Assembly (NCBI GenBank): GCA_028277885.1
Contig: JANQFK010000046.1
Span: 111,412-175,411 of the forward strand
Source of the DNA: Myxococcota bacterium
GTDB taxonomy: Bacteria > Myxococcota_A > UBA9160 > UBA6930
Length of the DNA: 64,000 bases
Direction of reading: 5' to 3'
Shown here: positions 1 through 6,269 of the stretch, in pieces
How the letters are laid out: each line of letters starts with the position of its first letter
How positions within the stretch are numbered: the stretch's first letter is position 1
Program-made: the position numbers and the translations under genes
Notes under the pieces: model-generated
Database searches by the model: none
What the model was told of the DNA's origin: nothing
The model's input: the letters and a program-made list of their open reading frames with translations, nothing else

Positions 1-776
1 TGCGCGAGGCCCCGGTGCCGATCTACGCGATCCCCACCACCGCGGGCACGGGCTCCGAGGTCACCCTCGCCGCCGTGGTGTCGGAGACCGAGAGCCACGT
101 GAAGCGCTTCTTCGTGGATCCCAAGCTGCTGCCCGACATGGCGGCCCTCGATCCCACCCTGATGACGGGGCTCCCGCCGCGGGTCACCGCCGCGACGGGC
201 ATGGATGCGCTCACCCACGCCGTCGAGTCCTTCATCGCCACCACGGCCAAGCCCCAGACCGAGGCCTGGGCCACCGCCGCGGTGAAGCTCATCTTCGCGA
301 ACCTCCCCACCGCCCACGCCAACGGCAACGACCTCCAGGCCCGCAAGGCCATGGCGCTCGCCTCCTACTACGCGGGGCTCGCCTTCACGCGCACCAACGT
401 GGGCTACGTCCACGCCATCGCCCACACCTTCGGCGCCCTCTACGGGACGCCCCACGGCTGGGCGAACTCCATCGCGCTGCCCCACGTGCTCGAGTTCTCG
501 CTGCCGAGCGTGGTGGACCGCCTCGCGCGGCTCGGCGACGCGATCGGCGTCGCCGGCTCGAGCGCGGAGGAGAGGGCGCGCGCCTTCATCGCCGCCGTGC
601 GCGACCTGAAGGCGAAGGTCGAGATCCCCGAGACCCTGGAGGCGCTCCGGGCCGAGGACGTTCCGCGCATCGCCCAGCAGGCCCTCGCCGAGGCGCACAT
701 GAACTACCCGGTGCCGCGCTACATGGAGCAGGGCGACTGCGAGGCGCTGCTGCGCGGGATGGTGGGGGCCGCCTAG
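1..776 (+). CDS. Iron-containing alcohol dehydrogenase, C-terminal part (5' end outside window)
   Basis: The frame is already open at the window edge (first full codon at base 3) and ends in TAG at 774-776, so this is the C-terminal two thirds of a group III, metal-dependent NAD(P) alcohol dehydrogenase. Visible family marks are PTTAGTGSEVT near the start (nucleotide-binding region), GMDALTHAVE with the Asp and His metal ligands, and a later H-x3-H-x9-PHG block carrying the remaining His ligands. All four expected metal ligands are present, so the enzyme is probably active. It would interconvert an alcohol and an aldehyde or ketone in the cytoplasm; the substrate cannot be read from this fragment. 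It converges on the TetR gene with 6 bases between the stops. Confidence 0.93.
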   Translation, partial: REAPVPIYAIPTTAGTGSEVTLAAVVSETESHVKRFFVDPKLLPDMAALDPTLMTGLPPRVTAATGMDALTHAVESFIATTAKPQTEAWATAAVKLIFANLPTAHANGNDLQARKAMALASYYAGLAFTRTNVGYVHAIAHTFGALYGTPHGWANSIALPHVLEFSLPSVVDRLARLGDAIGVAGSSAEERARAFIAAVRDLKAKVEIPETLEALRAEDVPRIAQQALAEAHMNYPVPRYMEQGDCEALLRGMVGAA

Positions 777-782
777 CGCGTC

Positions 783-1412
783 CTACAGGCCGACGTGGTT
801 GCAGAGCATCTCGCTGCACTCGTCGGCCCAGCGGCGCAGCTCGCGACCGCGCACGCCGCGGTGGGTGATGGTCTCGGAGACGCTGGCGAGCACGGTCTGG
901 ATGAAGCGCGCGTCGAACTCGCGCCGGCCGCGCCGCTCCGGCTGGGCGTGGCGCAGGAACTGCCGGATGCGCTCGACGCCGCGCCGCTCGACGCCGGCGA
1001 ACTCCTCGGAGTCGCGGAAGTAGACGCGCGCGAGGCCGAGGGCCTCGCGCAGGGGCGCCTCGGCGGCCTCGGTCTCGAAGAAGGCGCGCACGCCGGCGAA
1101 CACGCGCTCCCGCGGGCTCTTCGAGCCGTCGGCGAGGATGCGCGCCACCGCGGCGGAGGTGTCGGCGATCTCGAGCTCGTGCAGGCGGAAGAGCAGGGCC
1201 GCCTTGTTGGGGTAGTACTGGTAGAGGGAGCCCACGCTGATCCCGGCTCGCTCGGCGACCCGGTTGGTGTTGAAGCCCGCCGGTCCGGCCTCCTCGAGAA
1301 CGCGAGTCGCGGCCGCGAGGATCAGCCCCTCCATGCGGCGGGAGCGCTCCTGACGCGGGGACTTCCGCGGGGTTACGTCGACGGCCGGGGGGCGGGGCAT
1401 TGCGAGTACCAT
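783..1412 (-). CDS. TetR/AcrR-family transcriptional regulator
   Basis: A 209-residue protein with an N-terminal helix-turn-helix at about residues 47-70 (VAERAGISVGSLYQYYPNK, the typical TetR recognition-helix pattern) followed by an all-helical ligand-binding domain. The length is normal for the family. ATG at 1412 is chosen, but a second ATG at 1400 would remove only four residues and neither has a clear Shine-Dalgarno. It is transcribed divergently from the O-methyltransferase at 1461. The spacer holds an inverted repeat abutting this start codon, so repression of itself and of the methyltransferase is the likely arrangement. The ligand is unknown. Confidence 0.9.
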   Translation of the reverse strand: MVLAMPRPPAVDVTPRKSPRQERSRRMEGLILAAATRVLEEAGPAGFNTNRVAERAGISVGSLYQYYPNKAALLFRLHELEIADTSAAVARILADGSKSPRERVFAGVRAFFETEAAEAPLREALGLARVYFRDSEEFAGVERRGVERIRQFLRHAQPERRGRREFDARFIQTVLASVSETITHRGVRGRELRRWADECSEMLCNHVGL

Positions 1413-1414
1413 AC

Positions 1415-1430
1415 ACGAGCAATCACTCGT
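1415..1430. promoter_or_regulatory. Putative TetR operator (inverted repeat)
   Basis: ACGAG (1415-1419) and CTCGT (1426-1430) form a 5-bp inverted repeat around CAATCA, directly between the divergent TetR and O-methyltransferase genes. TATTCT at 1430-1435 could be a -10 element for the methyltransferase, which would put the operator over its promoter. The position and symmetry are seen; the function is inferred. Confidence 0.5.
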
Positions 1431-1460
1431 ATTCTAGCCCCACGCCCGAAGGAGACCGCC

Positions 1461-2204
1461 ATGGCGAACCCCGATGCCGCACTCGACGCCCTCCCGGACC
1501 CGCAGGTGCGGGCCCTGCTCGGTCGGCTCCACCGCGAGGCCGACCGCCAGGAGAAGAGCGTCTACCTGAAGTTCCTGGACCAGCTGCCGCGCCTCGCCCT
1601 GGGGCGGGCGATCCCCTGGGAGCGCTTCGGTCACCGCCTCGACGACAAGTTCATCTGCCTGGACCGCAGCCAGGGGGTGTTCTGCTACCTGCTGGCCCGC
1701 GCCCTCGGCGCCCGGCGCATCGTCGAGTTCGGCACCTCCTTCGGCGTCTCGACGATCTACCTGGCGCTGGCGGTGCGCGAGAACGGCGGCGGCCGCGTGA
1801 TCGGCACCGAGCGGGTGCCCGCCAAGGCGGCCCGGGCGCGGCAGCACCTGCGCGAGGCCGGGCTCCTCGAGCTGGTGGAGATCCGCGAGGGCGATGCGAC
1901 CGAGACCCTGCGCGACCTCGAGGGGCCGGTGGACCTGCTGCTCTGCGACGGCTTCCCGCCGGCGATGCTCCCGGTGCTGAAGCTCGTGGCGCCGCACATC
2001 CGGCCCGGTGGCGCCGTCGTCTCGGACAACGTCGGCGCCTTCTGGGCCGACCACTCGGACTTCCTCGCCTGGGTGCGCGACCCCGCCAACGGCTTCCAGT
2101 CCGCCATGCTCGCCATGAACGAGGGCACCGAGCTCTCGGTGAAGGTCGGGGCGGCGGCCTCGGCCGGCGCGGCCGGGCAGGGGGCCGTGGCATGCGCCTC
2201 CTGA
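1461..2204 (+). CDS. Class I SAM-dependent O-methyltransferase-like protein
   Basis: A 247-residue Rossmann-fold methyltransferase. The glycine-rich SAM-binding motif I is VEFGTSFGVSTIYL at about residues 88-101. It is followed by an acidic residue after the second strand (GTER) and by the DLLLCDG and RPGGAVVSDNV segments typical of the O-methyltransferase/Methyltransf_24 group. ATG at 1461 is chosen because GGAGA stands a few bases upstream. The gene is divergent from a TetR regulator whose predicted operator lies in the shared promoter, so expression is probably inducible by a small molecule. The methyl acceptor is unknown. The last bases overlap the start of the truncated TVP38-like frame at 2192. 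Confidence 0.87.
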   Translation: MANPDAALDALPDPQVRALLGRLHREADRQEKSVYLKFLDQLPRLALGRAIPWERFGHRLDDKFICLDRSQGVFCYLLARALGARRIVEFGTSFGVSTIYLALAVRENGGGRVIGTERVPAKAARARQHLREAGLLELVEIREGDATETLRDLEGPVDLLLCDGFPPAMLPVLKLVAPHIRPGGAVVSDNVGAFWADHSDFLAWVRDPANGFQSAMLAMNEGTELSVKVGAAASAGAAGQGAVACAS

Positions 2205-2383
2205 TCTTCCCCGCGCTCCTGCTCGGCCTCTCGGGCCTCACGGCCTGGTCCTTCGGCGACCGCCTCGTGCTCCCCGAGGAGCTCGACGACGTCGTGGCCG
2301 GGCTGCGCGCCCAGGGCTCCTACGCCTGGGCGGTGGGGGGCGGCGTGATCCTCGCGGACGCGCTCCTCCCCGTGCCGAGCACG
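2192..2383 (+). pseudogene. TVP38/TMEM64 (VTT-domain) membrane protein, N-terminal stub
   Basis: An ATG overlapping the methyltransferase stop opens a frame with a signal-anchor-like N-terminus (RLLIFPALLLGLSGL). About 60 residues in it reaches DALLPVPST, which resembles the conserved opening of the VTT domain in TVP38/DedA-like proteins. The resemblance stops at base 2383. Beyond that the frame enters a dispersed repeat and then the antisense of the next gene, so the remaining roughly 150 residues of a normal protein are missing. The tight overlap suggests it was once the second gene of an operon with the methyltransferase. The family assignment rests on a short segment. Confidence 0.55.
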
Positions 2384-2431
2384 GGTCGACCTCCGTCCCA
2401 AACCGGGCCCGCAGGGCTCGCTCGGCTAGGC
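2383..2431 (-). repeat. 49-bp 3'-end element, copy A
   Basis: Read on the minus strand this begins GCCTAGC and contains a degenerate hairpin GAGCCC-TGC-GGGCCC. It aligns without gaps to 4488-4536 (40 of 49 positions identical by eye). The element includes the last sense codon (GCC) and the TAG stop of the minus-strand gene that ends at 2426. Its far end coincides with the last base of TVP38 homology. Confidence 0.65.
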
Positions 2432-2911
2432 GTCGGGCGGCGCCAGATGGAAGAACCACTGCTCCTCGGGCGACGAGGACGGGCCGCCTCCGTACTTCGC
2501 GCCCCCCTTGTCGAAGAGCACCCGGTGCAGTGCCGGGTCGTCCACCCGGCGCAGCGTCCGCCGGTAGCGCTTGCCTTCGACGCGCAGCACCGCCCGTGGG
2601 TCTGCGAGGGCCTCCTCGTGCCAGCGCTTGAAGGGCGGGAAGTTCAGGCTGCAGGGCACGTAGGCCTGGCCCTCGTGGACCACGAACCAGGTCGTGCGCG
2701 AGCGGCCGCCGCTCTCGAGCTCCACCTCGCGCACCTCGGCGAGCGCGTCCCAGTCGATCTCGCCGGTCTCGACGAGCTCGCCGCCCCGGAGCGGGCCGCC
2801 GGGGAAGATGGCGATGGGGCCGTCGGTGAAGCAGGCCGCGAAGGCGACGGCCACCACCGCCACCCCGACGCCGGCCACGACCCGCACGATCCAGCGAAGT
2901 GCAGTCCTCAT
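2426..2911 (-). CDS. Conserved hypothetical membrane-anchored protein
   Basis: 161 residues. ATG at 2911 is chosen over longer frames because AGGAGG lies just upstream and because the product then begins with a basic n-region and a hydrophobic stretch (about residues 8-28, VRVVAGVGVAVVAVAFAACF) that could be a signal peptide or anchor. The rest is a soluble domain with RTTWFVVHEGQAYVPCS and RRTLRRVDDP. This is reminiscent of split-barrel nitroreductase/deazaflavin-type proteins, but no motif is decisive. The stop codon lies inside the dispersed 49-bp element. The gene lies downstream of TetR2 on the same strand. The function is not assigned. Confidence 0.7.
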   Translation of the reverse strand: MRTALRWIVRVVAGVGVAVVAVAFAACFTDGPIAIFPGGPLRGGELVETGEIDWDALAEVREVELESGGRSRTTWFVVHEGQAYVPCSLNFPPFKRWHEEALADPRAVLRVEGKRYRRTLRRVDDPALHRVLFDKGGAKYGGGPSSSPEEQWFFHLAPPDA

Positions 2912-2948
2912 GGAATCCTCCTGTCTCCTTCTGCGGGCGCGCCGAAGA

Positions 2949-3566
2949 TCAGTGCTCGGCCCAGCGGGCGTGCCAGGTCTCGAGGCAGCCCTCAACCACC
3001 TCGCGCAGCTTCCGCGGGCCCGGGCGCTGGCCGAAGAGCAGGCCGCGCACGAGGGTGTAGTGCTCGATCATGCCCTGGAGCTCCGAGCGCGCGCGCTCGA
3101 CGTCGATCCCCTTCTCGAGCCCGCCGTCCCGGGCGAGCCGGCGGATCTCCCGACCGAACTCGCCCGCGAAGATCGCCTTGCCGTGCTTCGCGAGGCGCAG
3201 GCGGAAGCCCTCGGTGGCCTCGCTGTTGGCGACCACGGCGCGCACCAGGCCCACGACCCGGGGCGTCGAGAGCAGGCGTCCGTAGCGCAGGCACAGCTCG
3301 GTGAGCGGCGGGTCGTCGCCCGGGGGCCCGGGCTCGCGGCGCCGGGGGAGGAACTCCTCGACGAGGGCGTCGAGGACGGCGCCGAACAGGTCGGCCTTGT
3401 CCTCGTAGTGGCGGTAGACCGTGGCCGTCGAGACGCCGGCCTCCTCGGCCAGGGTGGCCATGGAGACCCGGTCGAAGCCGCGCTCGGCGAACAGCCGGGT
3501 CGCCGCCGCGACGATGGCGGCCCGCTTCTGGTCGGCCCGGCGGCTGCGGAACTCCTCGAGAGTCAT
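2949..3566 (-). CDS. TetR/AcrR-family transcriptional regulator
   Basis: 205 residues. The N-terminal helix-turn-helix at about 34-56 reads SMATLAEEAGVSTATVYRHY, a textbook TetR recognition helix, followed by a helical sensor domain containing FGREIRRLARDGGLE. The start at 3566 is supported by GGAAGG upstream and by the usual spacing to the HTH. It is divergent from the SDR gene at 3633, and a perfect 8-bp inverted repeat lies in the 66-base spacer, so it probably represses both itself and the dehydrogenase. The short hypothetical gene 37 bases downstream on the same strand may be cotranscribed. Confidence 0.92.
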   Translation of the reverse strand: MTLEEFRSRRADQKRAAIVAAATRLFAERGFDRVSMATLAEEAGVSTATVYRHYEDKADLFGAVLDALVEEFLPRRREPGPPGDDPPLTELCLRYGRLLSTPRVVGLVRAVVANSEATEGFRLRLAKHGKAIFAGEFGREIRRLARDGGLEKGIDVERARSELQGMIEHYTLVRGLLFGQRPGPRKLREVVEGCLETWHARWAEH

Positions 3567-3572
3567 CCCTTC

Positions 3573-3595
3573 CGAAACGATAGCTTTTCGTTTCG
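3573..3595. promoter_or_regulatory. Putative TetR operator (8-bp perfect inverted repeat)
   Basis: CGAAACGA (3573-3580) and TCGTTTCG (3588-3595) are exact inverted repeats separated by 7 bases, in an unusually AT-rich patch between the divergent TetR and SDR genes. The arm length and spacing suit a TetR dimer. Binding is inferred. Confidence 0.65.
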
Positions 3596-3632
3596 ATCGA
3601 GCTAGCCTGGGGGGCTCTGGAACGGAGGGGGC

Positions 3633-4394
3633 ATGAGCCAGCTGGATCTCGCGGGGAGCGTCGCGGTCGTGACCGGCGGCGCGAACGGCATCGGCCTGGC
3701 CGCGGCCCGCCGCTTCGCCGGCCTCGGCGCGCGGCTCGTGCTGGGGGACGTGGACGAGCCCGCCCTGGAGGCGGCCTGCCGCGAGCTCGGGGCCGAGGGC
3801 GTCCGCTGCGACGTCGCCCGCGAGGCGGACCTCGCGCGCCTGGCCGAGCGGGCCCGCGCCCGGGGGCCGGTGCGCGTGGTGATGGCCAACGCCGGGGTGG
3901 CCCTGGGCGGACTCTGGGAGGCGGTGCCCCTGGCCGAGTGGTCCCGGGTCCTCGACGTGAACGTGCTCGGCGTGGTGCGGACGATCCAGCCGCTGCTCCC
4001 GGACCTGCTGGCCGCGAAGGCGGGGCACGTGGTGGTGACGGGCTCGAGCGCGGGCCTGTTCGGCGACCCGAGCGGGCTCAGCAGCCCCTACGCCACCTCG
4101 AAGCACGCGCTGCTCGGCCTCACGCGGACCCTCGCCACCTACCTGCGGCCGCGGGGCGTGCAGGCCCACCTGCTCGCGCCGCGCATCACCGACACGGCCT
4201 TCCCGCGCAAGGCGCTGGTCTGGACCGCCGAGGGCAGCCGCGACCTGCGCGACCGCGAGGTCGAGGACGCCGACACCGTCGAGCAGGTCGCCGACGCGCT
4301 CGTCGACGGCATGGCCGAGGGGCGCTTCCTGATCAGCCTGGCGCCCGACACCCACGAGGCCCTGCACGCCTTCGCGGAGACGCTCGAGCCCTGA
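3633..4394 (+). CDS. Short-chain dehydrogenase/reductase (classical SDR)
   Basis: 253 residues, the normal size for a classical SDR. It has the cofactor motif TGGANGIG at 14-21, NAG at 86-88, catalytic Ser near 139 and Y153-x3-K157. Asp39 at the end of the second strand (LGDVD) favours NAD(H) over NADP(H). ATG at 3633 follows GGAGGGGGC. It would oxidise or reduce a hydroxyl/keto group of an unknown substrate. The gene is divergent from a TetR regulator with an operator in the shared promoter, which suggests substrate-induced expression. Confidence 0.92.
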   Translation: MSQLDLAGSVAVVTGGANGIGLAAARRFAGLGARLVLGDVDEPALEAACRELGAEGVRCDVAREADLARLAERARARGPVRVVMANAGVALGGLWEAVPLAEWSRVLDVNVLGVVRTIQPLLPDLLAAKAGHVVVTGSSAGLFGDPSGLSSPYATSKHALLGLTRTLATYLRPRGVQAHLLAPRITDTAFPRKALVWTAEGSRDLRDREVEDADTVEQVADALVDGMAEGRFLISLAPDTHEALHAFAETLEP

Positions 4395-4410
4395 GCGCCG
4401 CCGCCCAGGA

Positions 4411-4527
4411 GGCCGACCCGAGAGGGTCAGCCGACGACGCGGAAGATCCCGCGAAGCGGAATCGCAGCCAGGAGGCCGACCCAGGATGGGTCGGCTTGCG
4501 CCGCAAAGCGAGCCCGGAGGGCTCGCT
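4411..4527 (-). repeat. Array of four hairpins with about 32-bp period downstream of the ABC-F gene
   Basis: Four stem-loops follow one another: 4411-4432 (9 bp, loop of 4), 4445-4463 (8 bp, loop GAA), 4475-4495 (perfect 9 bp, loop GGA) and 4507-4527 (perfect 9 bp, loop GGA). Their centres are 31-33 bases apart. The single mismatch in each of the first two stems is C/A on the plus strand but becomes a G-U wobble on the minus strand, which suggests selection as RNA in transcripts leaving the ABC-F gene. The array could act as a terminator or mRNA stabiliser. Confidence 0.75.
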
Positions 4528-4536
4528 CAGCTAGGC
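4488..4536 (-). repeat. 49-bp 3'-end element, copy B
   Basis: Homologous to 2383-2431 over 49 ungapped positions. It supplies the final GCC codon and TAG stop of the ABC-F gene and contains a perfect 9-bp hairpin (AGCGAGCCC, loop of three). Confidence 0.65.
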
Positions 4537-6036
4537 GACGAGCCGCGAGTCCCCCGCGCCGCCTCCCTCGACGCGCCAGCGCCGCGTCGCGAGCCCGGCG
4601 AGGAAGGCCTCGTCGTGGCTCACCAGCAGGAGCCCGCACGGACAGTCCGAGAGCGCCGCCTCCAGGCACTCGATGGACGGCAGGTCCAGGTGGTTGGTGG
4701 GCTCGTCCAGGACGATCAGGTGGGGGGCGCGCAGCATGCCGAGCGCGAGGAGCAGCTTGCGCACCTCGCCGGGGCTCGGCGTGTGGCTCTCGAGCAGCCG
4801 ATCCGGTCGCGAGCCCAGCCGGCTCACCACGTTCATGACGTGCCCGAGCCGATCGGCGGGCAGCCGGCGCGCCTCGTCGAGGATCCGGGCGCCGCGGTCG
4901 GCTTCGACCTCCTGGGGCAGCACGGTGAGCCGGTCCGCCGGGACCTTCGCGTGGGCGACGAGGTGGCCCACGAGGGTGCTCTTCCCGCTCCCGTTCGGAC
5001 CGGTGATCGCGATCCGCTCGTCGGGCCCGAGGGCGAGCTCGGGCAGGTGCAGCGCGCGGCCCGCGCCGAGGGGGATCGAGCCCGGCTCGAGGTGGAGCAG
5101 CGCCGGACGGGGCGAGCGTGAGCCGGGCAGCCAGATGCCGAGCTCGGCCGCCTTCTCGACGTGGGCGGCCGCGAGGCGCGCCTCCGCCCGGCGGCCGCGG
5201 CCCTCGAGCTGTCGCAGCAGGCGACCCGCCTGGCCGTCCTTGCCCGAGACGCGGGCCAGGTTCTTCTCGAAGCGCGCGTCGTGGTCCTTGCGCGCCAGGC
5301 CCCGCTTCGAGCGGTCGCGGTGGGAGCGCGCGGCCTGCTCACGACGCCGGGCGATCTCGCGCCGCGCGCGGTCGCGCTCGCGCCGGGCCTGCTCGCGCTC
5401 GCGGCCCGCGCGGGCACGGTCCGCCTCGCGCTGGGCCCGCCCCTGGGAGTAGCCGCCCGGCACCAGCGTGGCGCGCGGCGGGTCGAGCCACAGGCAGCGG
5501 GTGCAGAGCCCGTCGAGCAGCTCGCGGTCGTGGCTCACGAGGAGCCCCACCCCGCGGTAGCGCGCCAGCGCGCCGATCAGCATGCGGCGGGCGTCGGCGT
5601 CGATGTGGTTCGTGGGCTCGTCGATGGCGAGGAGCGCCGGCGCACGCCACAGCGCCGTGGCGATCTGGGCGCGCTTGCGCTCGCCGTGGCTCAGGGTGGG
5701 CCAGCGCGACGCGAAGTCCGCCTCCACGCCGAGCCGCCCGCGCAGCGCGCGGGCCTCGCCGTCCGTCGCGGCGAGCAGGACCCCCAGCCCTTCGGGTGGC
5801 CGGTCGGTGCGCTGCTCGCAGTGGATCGCGGAGCGCGGCGACTGGATGCGCCCCTGCTCGGGCGCCCGCGCACCGGTGGCGAGGCGCAGGAGCGTGGTCT
5901 TGCCGGCCCCGTTCGGGCCGACGATGCCCGTGAAGCCGCGGGGGAAGTGGACGCTGAGCGAGGAGAAGAGCGGATCGCCGGCGGCGTCGTGTCGAAAGCA
6001 CACGTCGTCGAAGACGACGGAAGCACGAGAAGGCAT
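4531..6036 (-). CDS. ABC-F family ATP-binding protein
   Basis: 501 residues with two ATP-binding cassettes and no membrane segments, the ABC-F architecture of ribosome-associated translation or antibiotic-protection factors. NBD1 has Walker A GPNGAGKTT (40-48), signature LSHGERKR and Walker B AIDEPTNHID. NBD2 has GPNGSGKST, an unusual signature SPGEVRK in place of LSGGE, and VLDEPTNHLD. The linker between them (about 205-290) is extremely rich in Arg/Glu/Asp and probably forms the long alpha-helical arm that reaches into the ribosomal exit site. The stop codon lies in the 49-bp repeat. Whether it is a housekeeping or a resistance ABC-F cannot be told from sequence alone. Confidence 0.88.
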   Translation of the reverse strand: MPSRASVVFDDVCFRHDAAGDPLFSSLSVHFPRGFTGIVGPNGAGKTTLLRLATGARAPEQGRIQSPRSAIHCEQRTDRPPEGLGVLLAATDGEARALRGRLGVEADFASRWPTLSHGERKRAQIATALWRAPALLAIDEPTNHIDADARRMLIGALARYRGVGLLVSHDRELLDGLCTRCLWLDPPRATLVPGGYSQGRAQREADRARAGREREQARRERDRARREIARRREQAARSHRDRSKRGLARKDHDARFEKNLARVSGKDGQAGRLLRQLEGRGRRAEARLAAAHVEKAAELGIWLPGSRSPRPALLHLEPGSIPLGAGRALHLPELALGPDERIAITGPNGSGKSTLVGHLVAHAKVPADRLTVLPQEVEADRGARILDEARRLPADRLGHVMNVVSRLGSRPDRLLESHTPSPGEVRKLLLALGMLRAPHLIVLDEPTNHLDLPSIECLEAALSDCPCGLLLVSHDEAFLAGLATRRWRVEGGGAGDSRLVA

Positions 6037-6082
6037 GAGTGGCCCCGAGAGGAGGGGTCGAGCCCGAGGGCCCGGCCCGAGT

Positions 6083-6138
6083 GATTCGAACCCGGAGGGA
6101 TTCGAGCCCGAAGGGCTCGACCCGGAGGGATTCGAAAC
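6083..6138. repeat. 15-bp tandem repeat with hairpins
   Basis: Three consecutive 15-base units at 6091-6135 (CCCGGAGGGATTCGA, GCCCGAAGGGCTCGA, CCCGGAGGGATTCGA) are flanked by GATTCGAA and TTCGAAAC. The middle unit makes a perfect hairpin TCGAGCCC-GAA-GGGCTCGA at 6102-6120. It lies in the divergent spacer between the ABC-F gene and the membrane protein gene. The CCC-NNN-GGG hairpin design matches the arrays seen at gene 3' ends elsewhere in the window. Confidence 0.7.
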
Positions 6139-6269
6139 GAGTCCCGTTCTTCAGAGCCGCTCTATCATTCCCCTCTCTCCGCGTGCTTCGAGGCGCGCAG
6201 AAGGTAGGGGGCCGCCGCCCCGCGGGCAACGGTTGGAGCGCGGGCGCGCGGGTTCGCCATACTGCCGCG

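Noticed and set aside
795..3304. Very long open frames antisense to clear genes here and across the window
   Set aside because: At this GC content stop codons are rare. These frames have Arg/Pro/Ala-rich, low-complexity products and lie opposite genes with recognisable domains.
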